NCBI GenBank assembly: GCA_963921935.1
Contig: OY998176.1
Location: 49,687,813-49,751,812, forward strand
DNA: 64,000 nt
DNA from: Galeruca laticollis
Taxonomy: Eukaryota > Arthropoda > Insecta > Coleoptera > Chrysomelidae
Direction of reading: 5' to 3'
In this document: one piece after another, positions 21,670 to 32,214 of the stretch
How the letters are laid out: every line of letters starts with the position of its first letter
Position numbering within the stretch: position 1 is the first letter of the stretch
Made by a program: the position numbers and the translations under genes
The notes under the pieces: model-generated
The model's database searches: none
The model's input: only the letters and a program-made list of their open reading frames with translations
What the model was told of the DNA's origin: nothing

Positions 21670-22690
21670 ATATGCCCTTATATTCTTTCTCTTTACAGTT
21701 GTACTTTGAATAAAACCACGATTTCAATTACTTTTCTTAAACAACTAGTCTTTTCTTTTCCCAATTAAATATATTTTACAAATTTATGGAACGTCATTTT
21801 TTTGTGTTAAATTGAAATCAACATCTATATATTAAAAAAAATTAAGACTCCCTGTATAAATAGCGAACAATTAGTAATACAAAAAACCGTTCTGCTAACT
21901 AATAGCTTTAGCATTCGTGTAGATAATTAGTCGATTCTCGTATTTATAGGCTTGTTTACGTTCCACCCACCCCTTTTACGGTTGGAAGGTTACTGTATAC
22001 GTAACACGTAAACATATCCACCATGGTAAATACCCATAAATTAAACTAGACTTAATTAAAAAGAAATTTGAGAAGGATACGGTTTAGTGCCCTTACCCGG
22101 TTCAATTATACCTATAGCACATGGTTATAATTTAGTTTACAGGTGCAATACACGAAATATAAATATATTGTTTTTGTTTTAGACTCATGATTATTGAAAT
22201 AATTATTCGCATTTTTACTGACAATGTTCTTTTTTATCAAATTCCTTCACAAACTTATCACTTTTCTATATGTCATTGTTAAGGAAGCAGAATATGGCAG
22301 AAAATTGTTTATTTATATATTAGAACAATTGTCAAATATATTAAATGTATTATAATTTGGGAACTTATCCATCTCAATTTTATTCAAAGCTTCTTCAATT
22401 TTATCTTTCTGGAAACTTTCTTCTTCTGCATGTTTGTGAATCCGTTTGAGGTACCTTTAGGTCTTGCTGATGTAATATAGTTTTTAGAATTCTCAACTTA
22501 TTGGCAATGTTTTCTCGATATACCCTTCAGCCACACTCTTTGATTTCCATCTAAATGTCAACTTCTCTGTTAGCTAGGAAGATATCAGACGTCCCGTTTT
22601 CATCAAATAATGGCTATCATAACTAGATGCATCTGAGAATTTTAAATTGGATAATTTTTGCCAAACTGTAATTGGTTCCTACGATATAAT
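21670..22690. other. non-coding stretch, no gene recognised
   Basis: Nothing recognisable was found. A minus-strand segment (about 22610-22300) reads in places like a decayed ORF (RIHKHAEEESFQKDKIEEAL) but has stops and no family match I can name. Confidence 0.5.
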
Positions 22691-22699
22691 AAATGTACA

Positions 22700-23035
22700 A
22701 TCTAATAAGTTTTACTATTTTAGATCTAAATCGTCAAGTTTCAGTATTTTCCCTGGGATATGGATGATATTTTCGCTATATCGATACAAAGAAGGCGATT
22801 GTAGATGATTTTATGTTAAAAATAAACTTCAAAATTACCAAGCATTAAATTAACTTCTGGATTGGAAAGTAATGGACAGATACCTTTTTAGATACGTTAG
22901 TAATTAGAAATAAAAATAGGTTAGAATTTGATATATTCAGAAAAAACAACACTACATGCAGATATATCCCGCTTGATTATTTCCATTCTATCCAACATAA
23001 AATGGCTAGTTTCAATTTTTCGGTACACTCAATAT
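22700..23035 (+). pseudogene. Penelope-like reverse transcriptase fragment
   Basis: Decayed sequence with RYIDTKKA followed by TFLDTLVIRNKNRLEFDIFR, RYIPLDYFHSIQHKMASFN. This is the segment after the catalytic YxDD of Penelope-like enzymes (FLDxxI...Y/FRKPT...HP..K.A.FN). Stops occur upstream. A palindromic module begins directly after it at about 23050. Confidence 0.6.
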
Positions 23036-23054
23036 TGAAAGATACAACAAGTAA

Positions 23055-23215
23055 TAGTAGTTTGTACAACAAGTGCGCAAAGCGTTACTCTTGCCACGAG
23101 CGCAGAAGTTTGTGCACGAGCCGTAAGGCGAGTGCCGCAAATCCAGCGAGTGGGAAAAGTGCTTTGCGTACGAATTGTACACAATATGTTTTCTACAACT
23201 ACATTCATTCATTAA
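23055..23215. repeat. palindromic module, copy 3
   Basis: A fold-back around 23062-23190: GTACAACAAGTGCGCAAAGC pairs with GCTTTGCGTACGAATTGTAC, around a GC-richer core (CACGAGCGCAG ... GGCGAGTG). The core is CpG-rich compared with its surroundings. A tRNA-like sequence lies 110 bp further on, as it does with copy 4. Confidence 0.7.
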
Positions 23216-23317
23216 AGAAAAAAGTAACTTATATATGTATTTTATTTAACTTGAACAGAACGAATTTAAGAGTTCCAAAATTAAAGTAAAAAGATTAAAT
23301 AAATTACAAATATATAA

Positions 23318-23394
23318 AAAAGTAGACAGGATTTGAACCCGGGCCTCATCGTTACAATGCTGATGTGTTTTCCACTAAGCTATCGCGGCAACAA
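23318..23394 (-). repeat. tRNA-like (SINE-like) sequence
   Basis: On the minus strand an A-box-like word (TAGCTTAGTGGA) is followed 40 bases later by a B-box (GGGTTCAAATCC). The acceptor ends do not pair and the anticodon stem is poor, so this is not a functional tRNA. It looks like a tRNA-derived promoter of a short interspersed element. Confidence 0.5.
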
Positions 23395-23523
23395 TTATGA
23401 AATACTGTATTTAGGTCTTTCCGCTGCTTTATTTTATTTTAAGTTTTTTATTTCGATTTTTCTATATTATGAAGTACATTGGTGGTTACTAAATAATAAT
23501 AGATTGAATAACTAAATATAATC

Positions 23524-24226
23524 TTAGTGTTTTTAAATGAAACTCACGGTCTCTAGTTAATTCCACAATATAATAAAAGTTATTGAAAATTTTAAAAAAT
23601 TGACAATTGTTTCGATAAATCAATATCATCGTCAGAATGACAGAAGTTACATTTCATTTTATGCCTACCTGATGTTTAGTAGTTATTTTTGGCTAGACCA
23701 AGAAGTAACCTAACTTGTATATGTTTATAGAAAAAAGAAGAAGATGATATTACAAATATTGAAGCTTAGATATTATTAGCCCTATGGTGATATCCTGGAT
23801 ATCATTTTTCCAATTAAGATCAGTATAACTGTGCAATGATATAGAAAACCAGGAAAACTATATCTGCTGATCTTTACAATTATGGTTTTCTATATCATTG
23901 CACAGTTATATTGATCTTAATTGGAAAAATGATATCCAGGATATTACCATAGGGCTAATAATATCTAAGCTTCAATATTTGTAATATCACATCTTCTTCT
24001 TTTTTCTATGAACATATATTAAGCCAATTACAAGTTAGGTTACTTCTTGGTCTAGCCAAAAATAACTACTAAACATCAGGTAGGCATAAAATGAAATGTA
24101 ACTTCTGTCATTCTGACGATGATATTGATTTATCGAAACAATTGTCAATTTTTTAGAATTTTCAATAACTTTTATTATATTGTGGAATTAACTAGAGACC
24201 GTGAGTTTCATTTAAAAACACTAATA
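23524..24226. mobile_element. PLE-B terminal sequences as a 0.7-kb palindrome
   Basis: Two copies of the PLE-B 3' non-coding region (about 350 bp each) lie in opposite orientation: 23524-23881 and 23883-24226, with only a base or two between the arms. The PLE coding region is missing altogether. Each arm contains the words CATCGTCAGAATGACAGAAG and TGGTCTAGCCAAAAATAACT or their complements, as in the copies at 5.5, 37.6 and 40.6 kb. Confidence 0.85.
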
Positions 24227-24289
24227 TGAGCATATTCCACGAAGTAAGGGTCGAGACAGTCAATTTCAATAAATATAATCTTTAAAATT

Positions 24290-24440
24290 ATGACTTGTTT
24301 TTTGAAACTCCAGGTAACAAATTGCATTTTGAGCCTTTTCGATAATATCTGGAGAAGTATTCTCAATATCGGAATTCGACAACTCGAAAGATAAATTATG
24401 ATCTCGGTTCATAGTTCCTAAAATAATGGGTAATAAATGA
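24290..24440 (-). pseudogene. recombinase-like N-terminal fragment, copy 1
   Basis: Reads SNSDIENTSPDIIEKAQNAI followed by CYLEFQKTSHNFKDY. It resembles the ORF at 25175-25060 and the N-terminal 'TPPEI..KAK....LLP.KSK..Y' start of Crypton/tyrosine-recombinase-like proteins. That match is from memory of the family pattern and is tentative. Confidence 0.3.
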
Positions 24441-24589
24441 ATTTGTTTATAATCTATAATCAATAAATTGAAATACATAATCTAAAAAATAGTTTACTTA
24501 CAGAATTTTTAGTTTAAATTTAAAATTTGAACACCCAGAAATCCACTATAAAGTATTGTCAAAAAGATTTGACATTGACATTTTCGTGG

Positions 24590-24775
24590 GCAAAGTGACA
24601 TTTCCGTGCGGAAATAGTATATTATGCAACGATCATGTAATGAAGGTTATTAAAACACGAGCATTAACCGGGATACGAAACGAGCCTTCGGCTCGTTTCG
24701 TATGGTTTATGCGAGTGTATTAATAACCATTACATGAGAGTTGTATACAATATTTTTTCTACGACCGATAAATAA
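24590..24775. repeat. palindromic module, copy 4
   Basis: A strong fold-back: ATCATGTAATGAAGGTTATT pairs with AATAACCATTACATGAGAG, and at its core ACGAAACGAGCC / GGCTCGTTTCGT closes on a 4-base loop. It ends near TTTTTTCTACGACCGA, an end word shared with the modules at 19.37, 23.19 and 43.28 kb. Confidence 0.75.
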
Positions 24776-24952
24776 TAAAATGAAAACAAGAATTAATTTC
24801 AAACAAGCTCCCATAATTAAGGCAACCTTTAAAAAATAGCATTATTTATTTGCAATGATTCCACTTTGATAAAGAGAAATATACAAACAATGCAATTAGT
24901 TTTTCTTTCAAGAAAATACATTATATTCTAAAAAAAAAAATTCAACCCGCCC

Positions 24953-25030
24953 AGGATCTGGACCACGATCTGCAATGCACTCATGCGCCACGACCGCAAG
25001 CGTTACCAACTAAGCTACGAAGACTTGTAT
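24953..25030 (-). repeat. tRNA-like (SINE-like) sequence
   Basis: On the minus strand TAGCTTAGTTGGTAACGC (A-box-like) is followed by GGTCCAGATCC (B-box-like). The acceptor stem is not intact. It sits at the same distance from a palindromic module as the one at 23318-23394. Confidence 0.5.
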
Positions 25031-25057
25031 GAAAAATTACGCACATTATGCATATAC

Positions 25058-25175
25058 AAATTAAATCATGGTCATAGATTTTTTTTGATTTAGTTGGAAC
25101 TAAATTTTCACAGACACTTTTAGCTTTATCAGAAATTTCTGGTGGTGTACAAGATAATTCTTCACTACTCGACAT
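25058..25175 (-). pseudogene. recombinase-like N-terminal fragment, copy 2
   Basis: Starts at an ATG (25175) and reads MSSSEELSCTPPEISDKAKS, then VCENLVPTKSKKIYDHD. Downstream the reading frame runs straight into the tRNA-like repeat, so the rest is lost. The pattern is like the N-terminus of Crypton-type tyrosine recombinases; no catalytic domain is present. Confidence 0.35.
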
Positions 25176-25389
25176 GTTTATAGTTATCTACTTTTGACGC
25201 GTTGTGAAATGTCAAATAGGTAAGTAGGTATGTAGAAACATAGACCACTTGATTATCCCCAAGTACTTGTTTGTATTGGCCGAAAATTCGTTTCATAATG
25301 AAAAGTACGTATTTTCATTGGCCAAAATCTGTATCGAAATGAAAATCCGTGTTAAAATGAACAATATTAATGAATCGGACGCAGATATT

Positions 25390-25562
25390 TAATTCGCGTA
25401 TTATAATACGGGAGTAGAAAAAGTACCATAACGTGTACTTTTCCCACATTCTACATTATTACTTTTATAACGGATATCAAACTGATTAAGAAAAAGCTTG
25501 CTTTGCGCATAAAAATTTGTGTAGAAAAGCGTGTTTTGCATAATAGTTGTAGGAAAAATAAT
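25390..25562. repeat. palindromic module, copy 5 (degenerate)
   Basis: Contains short inverted words (CGTATTATAATACG; GCTTTGCGCAT / GTTTTGCATAAT) and an end word like TAGTTGTAGGAAAAAT resembling the other modules. It is more decayed than copies 3 and 4. Confidence 0.4.
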
Positions 25563-25706
25563 TTGATTGAGGATCTAACTGTTCTTAACAGTAATGAATA
25601 AAATAATTAATCGTCATAGGTTTAAGAAATCTCTTCGTGAGACTAGACGACTTTTTCCAAAATCGATGTGAAAAACAGGAGAAAATTGCTTATGATCCAC
25701 CTTATA

Positions 25707-28419
25707 CAGGGTGTTTTCAAATGACACTTACAACGTTTGCATGTAGATACCTCTTGTAAAATTGGGCAAGATGATATAGGGACTGAGGGGTCCAACCCAT
25801 TTACTTTTAGAAATATAGGGTGTTGAAGTTATGAAAAATATAATGTTTTAATTTGATAACTTTAAAATGGATGAATATATTGATCTGACATTTGGCAGGT
25901 TGTTTTTAACTGTAAAATGCCATATTTTGATGGATGTTTCAATTCTTGATCCAGTGGTGTACATTTGGAAGAATATGTCACCTTTCCCCTCTCATTTTTT
26001 ACGCCACTGGCATTTGAAGCTATTTTTATTTGATTTTGTATTCCTCAATAGTTTGCACGTGAAAAACGCATAACATTTACATATAAAAAAATTGTAGTTT
26101 TCAATATATTTAATGTTTTAATGAAGTCTGCAAGATCACTTTTTAATAAAAAAATAAAAAAAGTATTTTTTTAGAATTTCTGTTAATAACTACCAAACTA
26201 CTAATGGTTAGAATATGTAACAGGAACTAATTTGTGAAACAGTAATGCATATAAAACATTGAGAGAGGATTGTTGAAAATACTTTTCCAAACTTGTGATT
26301 TTATTAACAACAGAATTAATGACTATAAAAAATAAGATAATTGCAAAGTTAAATAATATCCCATTCAAACATAATTCTTAACGAAGCAGCCAACAAATTA
26401 CAAAAGATGTTCAAAATGTTGTCCATTTACATTTACAAATAATCTGCAACGTTTTCTCATTGAAAACCGCATACCTTGGAAAGACTGACGATTGCCGGAA
26501 ATAATATCTGTAACTGCATGGATTCTTGCTCAGTGCCTCCTTCGTATGGTAGGCTATGAATGTCAATAATGAAATGGTAAATGTCATTTTGTTTAACGTC
26601 AAAACGAAAATGAATTATTTGAATTGGTTTGTGCAACTTTCACATTTTTTATTATGATGGATTATACTTTTGAAGAAATGGCTGATATGCAACTAATATA
26701 CGGGGAATAGAGAAAGGATGGAAGACGTTCCGAGCGCTTGTATAGAGAAAGATATCCAAATCGACCTAGATTTCCATGTCACACAACATTTTCTCAAATT
26801 GACAGGAGATTGCGAGAATTTGGACAATTCAATTCAAAATTACAAGGTTGTGGTAGAAAACGAACTGTACGAACTGTGCAATTAGGGGAGGCTGTTCTAG
26901 ACCGTATTGAAAATAGACCTGATTTAAGCACTCGCACCACTGGCAAATCTTCAAATGTAAGTAACTCAACTGTGTGGAATATTTTAAATGAACATCAGTT
27001 GTATCCTTATAAGTATACCCAACTTCAGGCCCTAAAATCAACAGATTGTCCTCAAAGAGTTTAGTTCGCAAATTGGTACACCCAAAAATGTTCAGAAAAT
27101 AGGAATTTTACCGAATTTGTTCTATTTACTGATGAAGCCAAATTCACACGTGAAGGAATTTTTGATTCAAGGAATAGCCACGTGTGGGATGACGAAAATC
27201 CATATGTTATTCGACAACGTGGATTTCAGGAAAAAGTCTCGCTTAACGTGTGGGCAGGCATTCTTGGAGATTGTATAGTGGGTCCATATTTATTGCCTAA
27301 TAAACTCAATGGTAGTACCCTGCCTGATTTATTAAACGACGTTGTACCATTAAATATTAGGGCGAATATGGATAATGTATGGTTTCAGTACGATGGGGCA
27401 TCTGTACATTATTCTCTAGCGGCCTGACAACTTATAACCCAACAATACGGAAACAACTGGATAGGCCGAGATGGACCCAATATGTGGCCTGCGACGTCAC
27501 CGGATTTAAATCCAATCGATTTCTTTCTATGGGGTTACATGAAGACCCTAGTCTACGATACAATAGTAGAAACGGAGGAGGAACTGATAGCAAGAATACA
27601 TGCAGCTACAGAAACTATTTCCCGCAATCGCCAGTATTTCCAAGGTATGCAATTTTCAATGATAAAACGTTGCAGATTATGTGTAAATGTACATGGACAA
27701 AATTTTTAACATCTTTTGTAAGTTGTTGGCTGCTTAGTTAAAAATTATGTTTGAATGGGATATTATTTAACTTTGTAATTATCTTATTTTTTATTGTCAT
27801 TAACTCTTTTGTTAATAAAATCACAAGTTTGGAAAAGTGTTTTCAACAATCCTCTTTCAATGTTTTATATGCATTGCTGTTTCACAAATTAGTTCCTGTT
27901 ACATATTCTAACCATTAGTAGTTAGATAGTTATTAAAAAACATTCAAGAAAAATATTTTTTTAATTATTTTATTAAAAAGTGATCTTGCAGACTTCATAA
28001 AAAACATTAAATATCTTGAAAACTACAAATTTTTTGATATGTAAAGGTTTTGCTTTTTTCACGTGAAAACTATTGAGGAATACAAAATCAAATAAAAATA
28101 ACTTAAAATGCCAGTGGCGTAAAAAATGGGAGGGAAAGGTGACATATTCTTCCAAATTTACACCACAGGATCAAGACTTGAAACATGTTTTTCCATCAAA
28201 CTATGCCCTTTTACATTTAAAAACAACCCGCCAAATGGCAGATCAATATATTCATCAATTTTAAAGTTATCAAATTAAACCAATATATTTTTCATAACTT
28301 TAACACCCTGTATTTCGAAAAGTAAATGGGTTGGACCCCTCAATCTCTATAGAATCATGTCCAATTTTACGAGAGGTATCTACATGCAAACAATGTAAGT
28401 GTCATTTGAAAACACCCTG
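25707..28419. mobile_element. DD41D mariner-type element B with ~840-bp TIRs
   Basis: The ends are CAGGGTGTTTTCAAATGAC inverted copies flanked by TA. The arms 25707-26545 and 27573-28419 are inverted copies over about 840 bp. The inner end of the left arm is the complement of the transposase C-terminal coding region, so about 60% of the 2.7-kb element is inverted repeat. Confidence 0.9.
26645..27709 (+). pseudogene. DD41D mariner-type transposase, decayed
   Basis: N-terminal helix-turn-helix segment at 26738-27064 (RIENRPDLSTRTTGKSSNVS), then LFTDEAKFTREG with the first catalytic Asp, VSLNVWAGILGD, WFQYDGASVHY with the second, and SPDLNPIDFFLWGYMK with the third, 41 residues later. Interruptions are a stop near 27063, a frameshift and a TGA at 27425, where family members usually have Arg after the second catalytic block. 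The C-terminal coding end (27573-27709) lies inside the right TIR and is duplicated in inverted form at 26411-26545. It belongs to the same superfamily as the transposases at 19.7-20.7 and 42.2 kb but is a divergent family. Confidence 0.85.
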
Positions 28420-29394
28420 TATAAGCAGATGCTGATTATTTACCGATTGCTGGCAGTTCTGGAAACTTCTAATTAATATCTACTACGATATGCCTATTTT
28501 CGACATACAGGTGAGGAATGTAGTAATAGTTCATAGAAATGGATATTGTAGCTCCGAACAAGAATAATACTCTAGAAAAATATACATAAAACGACGATCA
28601 TGGCTATTGAGAAATGCGAAATGTACGAAAGTTGGCGCATCATTTATGGGACAGTCCCAATAAGTTGGGTCTCAATTAATACACCTGCATCAATTTACAG
28701 AGAAAGAAAAATTTACAGGACATCAAAATATTTTGATAAAGACAAAAATGTGCCGAAACACCAAAAAGATATTTCAATAAAAGACTTTATTCATTAAATG
28801 TCAACTTATTTTTGAAATTATACTCAACGTTGATTGACATAGTTAACGTCAAAAATATCTTTATTCACAATAATAATCGATGGTTCTCAAATCAATATAA
28901 AAATTATGAGAAGTTAAACATTTCTTGATAGCCGATGGTCTGGTATTTTTACCATGCGTGTGGTCCTATGAAAGTAACAATGTACCTTCTTGATTCTTTC
29001 AATTTCGTTGTTAGATATGTGATCTATTACAATTAATTATATATTGAACTAATTTGTATGTATTGCTTTTATAAATACCTAGTTTATTTGACTGTGAAGC
29101 TCACCCTGTATGCACAAGAGACAAAGGTTCTGAAAGGGAAAAGAAAAAAGGGCGTCAGCTGTTGCAATTGCGTCGGATGAAAACGATTTGGTGTAGACTA
29201 ATGACGGAAATCGATCATTATTCAACGAACTTCACGTTATTTTTTTTGTTTTAATATTTTTAAACACGGAACTTCTACAGACCGTCTCCAAAATATAACA
29301 TCAACGTAAAAGTGATATTATTGATCATATGAAACGAAAAATTAATGATCAGATAACCTTTAACTACAAAACCACAAAAAAACCACAAGAAAGA
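28420..29394. other. non-coding stretch, no gene recognised
   Basis: AT-rich sequence between element B and the 5'-truncated retrotransposon. A 65-residue plus-strand ORF at 28600-28797 has no recognisable motif and is probably chance. Confidence 0.5.
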
Positions 29395-31275
29395 GTGGGA
29401 CATTGCTAAGAAAATATTTACCAGACAACGGTTGGAATGGACAATAAGTACCTTTCAACCATATAAATCACCAGGAGTGGATGGAATATTTCCAGCACTC
29501 CTACAGCAAGGGATACAGGAGATTCTTCCTCACCTGCTGAAGATTACAAGAAGCAGTCTAGCAGTGGGTCTAATACCTAGAAAATGGAGAAGGGTAAGGG
29601 TAACCTTCATACCAAAAATAGGGAAAAAAGATGGGACTGATCCCCGATCTTTCAGACCCATCTGTCTAACATCGTTTCTACTCAAATCGATGGAGAAAGT
29701 AGTGGATAACTACATAAGAACAGAGAATCTGGAGAATATACCACTTCATAAATGTCAGCATGCCTACAGAGCGGGTCGATCAACTGAGACGGATCTGTAT
29801 CAGCTGACAGAAGTCATCCAGAGAACTCTGAAGAACAAAAAAATCGCAATGTGCGCATTCCTGGATATATCAGGGGCCTTTGACAACACAACTCATGTGT
29901 CTGTCAAAGAAGCACTAAAAAGGCGAGGAGTGAATGAAACCATTGTAAAATGGATGTATGAGTTGTTGACAACGAGGATAGCTGAGAAACAGGTGGGGAA
30001 TCAAACCACCTCAGTTAAAGCCACTCGAGGGACACCTCAAGGGGGAGTGATATCTCCCCTTCTATGGAGCCTCGTAGTAGATGAGTTGCTCTACAGGCTA
30101 ACGGAGCTCGGCTTCGAATGTATGGGCTACGCCGATGACATTGTATTAATAGTCAGAGGCAAGTTCGAGAGCACCTTGTGTGATTTATTACAAAAGGGCC
30201 TCAGAATCATTGAGCAATGGTGCTTGTCAGTGGGGCTAAACATTAACCCAAGCAAGACCATAGTAATTCCATTTACCCGGAAAAGAACACTTCCAGCCAT
30301 GAAACCCATATCCTTAAATGGGGAAATCATAGAATGGAAATCGGAGGTTAAATATCTAGGGATAACCCTAGACAGTAAGCTTCTGTGGAATAAGCATGTT
30401 GAAATAACTGCTAGTAAAGCAATAAGAGCTTTGATGGCGTGCAGAAATCTAGCTGGTAAGAGGTGGGGCTGTAACCCAAAAATACTGCAATGGATGTACG
30501 CCATGATTGTGAGACCAGCAATTACGTATGGGGCAATAGTTTGGCACACAAAAGCAAGTCAGTACAGCACGAGGAAAACCCTCGATAAAGTTCAAAGGCT
30601 TGCCTGTGTGTGCATCACTGGAGCTATGAGAACGTGTCCAACTAGGGCACTTGAGATCATTACAGATCTCACACCTCTACATCTGGTGATAGAAAGATCT
30701 GCCCAAGAGGCAATTCTTAGAATATCTAAGGAAGGTTCAGGCAATGAAAGTATTAAAAATCAGGGAGCTTGGTCCTCTCTGACAAGATACACCTCATTAG
30801 CGAATCTTCCCAGTGACGAAATGATCAGGAAAGTAGGCATCGAAAAGAATTTCACTACGATGCTAAATACGAGGAGAGACTGGGAAAGGGAATACACCAC
30901 CCAAACTCTCAAAGAAAACACCATTAGATGGTATACAGATGGTTCAAAAACCACCATCGGAGCAGGCGCTGGAGTATTTGGGCCTGGCACCAGATACTCA
31001 TTATCGTGAGGCTCCTTCCCGAGCGTCTTTCAGGCAGAAATACTTGCGATTGAAAGATGCGTGGAAATGAACCTAGAAAGAAACTACCAGAGATGTGACA
31101 TATCGATCCATTCTGATAGTCAAGCAGCTATCAAAGCATTGAGCTCCCATGTCATTGATTCAAAGTAGGCATGGGAGTGCCGAAGAAAACTTGATGAATT
31201 AGGCAAGAATAACAAGGTCTCTTTAGTCTGGGTTCCTGGTCACTCGGGAATCACGGGAAATAAAGAGGCCAATAC
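29395..31275 (+). pseudogene. R1/I-type non-LTR retrotransposon, 5' part of split copy
   Basis: A 525-residue open frame (29432-31009) covers the reverse transcriptase: FQPYKSPGVDGIFPALLQ, FRPICLTSFLLKSMEK, AFLDISGAFDNT, TPQGGVISPLLW and the catalytic GYADDIVL. It then runs to the RNase H start, WYTDGSKTTIGAGAGVFGP. One frameshift at about 31005 is followed by VFQAEILAIERC, SIHSDSQAAIKAL and VWVPGHSGITGNKEANTL, where the element stops abruptly at 31275. The endonuclease is missing through 5' truncation. The remaining C-terminal part continues at 32215-32790 after an interruption that contains the Src64B exon. The RT frame is much better preserved than in the copy at 11.3 kb. Confidence 0.85.
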
Positions 31276-31484
31276 ACTTATTAAAATAAAAACAGCTATG
31301 ATCAGTGCTGATTTTGTGATAATTTGTGTCAAATGCAGATCTATGTGTGTCAGATATCAGTTTTCTGAGTACATGTATATTATCGCTTATTTGTCTGTCC
31401 GGGTGAAAAGCTGTTGCTCTTCTCTAACCAATGTTCTCTGTTGATTCAATTATTCAAATGTCATTAATGGAATTTTCTTTTCAG

Positions 31485-31738
31485 CTGGTTCTTTGAGAAC
31501 GTATCTAGAAAAAAAGCGGAAAAATTACTTCTCTGTGAAGAAAATCCAAGGGGTACTTTTCTAGTCCGTCCCTCCGAGCACAATCCCAAAGGATACTCGC
31601 TTTCTGTCAAAGATTGGGAAGAATACAGAGGATACCACATTAAACATTACAAAATAAAACCGTTAGATAATGGAGGATTTTATATATCTACCAATAAAAC
31701 GTTCGATAAACTCTCAGATTTAGTGAATGCGTATACCA
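31485..31738 (+). CDS. Src64B: Src64B-type tyrosine kinase, SH2-domain exon
   Basis: An acceptor (TTTTCTTTTCAG) precedes and a donor (GTAAGT) follows an exon of 254 bases, open throughout, that begins in the middle of a codon. It encodes WFFENVSRKKAEKLLL, then NPRGTFLVRPSEHNPKGYSL with the phosphotyrosine-binding Arg of the FLVRPSE motif, then HIKHYKIKPLDNGGFYI and FDKLSDLVNAYT. This is nearly the whole SH2 domain; the EHNPKGYSLSVKDWE stretch is characteristic of the Src64B branch rather than Src42A. SH2 binds phosphotyrosine and regulates the kinase. No SH3 or kinase exon was found elsewhere in the window, and the exon lies between two halves of one retrotransposon. It is either a real exon with huge introns or a captured duplicate. 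Confidence 0.9.
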
Positions 31739-31899
31739 GTAAGTAAACATTATTTATAAATAAGTTTGACAGTCTTTTAACACAGTGAAATTTTTGACAG
31801 CTTAATTTAAACTTGTCTGTATCAATTTGGATGTCCTAAAGTTGTAATCAACATAGAGCAATATTTTTAAATAGTTTTAAGCAAATGTTAAACTAAAGT

Positions 31900-32205
31900 T
31901 AGAGAGAAATGAATTCATTGAACACCAAAATGAAAAATAAAATCAAAACAGAAACTTCAGAAAAGCAAAAATTGTATATTTAGCTTGGGAAGTGCTGATT
32001 ACTGTTTTATGGGACAGCAATAAACCATTTCAGTGGCAAAAGAATGCCTAGTCACACATTTTTGTGACAAAATTACAGTTTGAACTTCTTTACAATGCTC
32101 CTTACTCGCCAGATCTGATTACTAGTGACTTATTTGTCGATTTAGCCAAACAATACACTTGGAGGACAAAAAACAAATAGAACTGATCAGAAAGTAGACA
32201 AATAA
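31900..32205 (+). pseudogene. mariner transposase fragment
   Basis: Reads FELLYNAPYSPDLITSDLFV then DLAKQYTLEDKKQIEL, the block around the third catalytic Asp of mariner transposases. Upstream (31950-32080) only traces remain. It lies between the Src64B exon and the second half of the split retrotransposon. Confidence 0.5.
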
Positions 32206-32214
32206 TGCACAGGC

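Noticed and set aside
23318..23394. A functional tRNA gene on the minus strand
   Set aside because: A and B boxes are present but the acceptor stem does not pair and the anticodon stem is broken; the same layout recurs at 24953-25030 as a repeat.
31271..32160. AATACACTT repeated at 31271 and 32152 as a 9-bp target duplication of the Src exon insert
   Set aside because: The second copy lies inside mariner coding sequence (AKQYTLEDKK) that continues on both sides, so the match is probably chance; the join is more likely near 32217.
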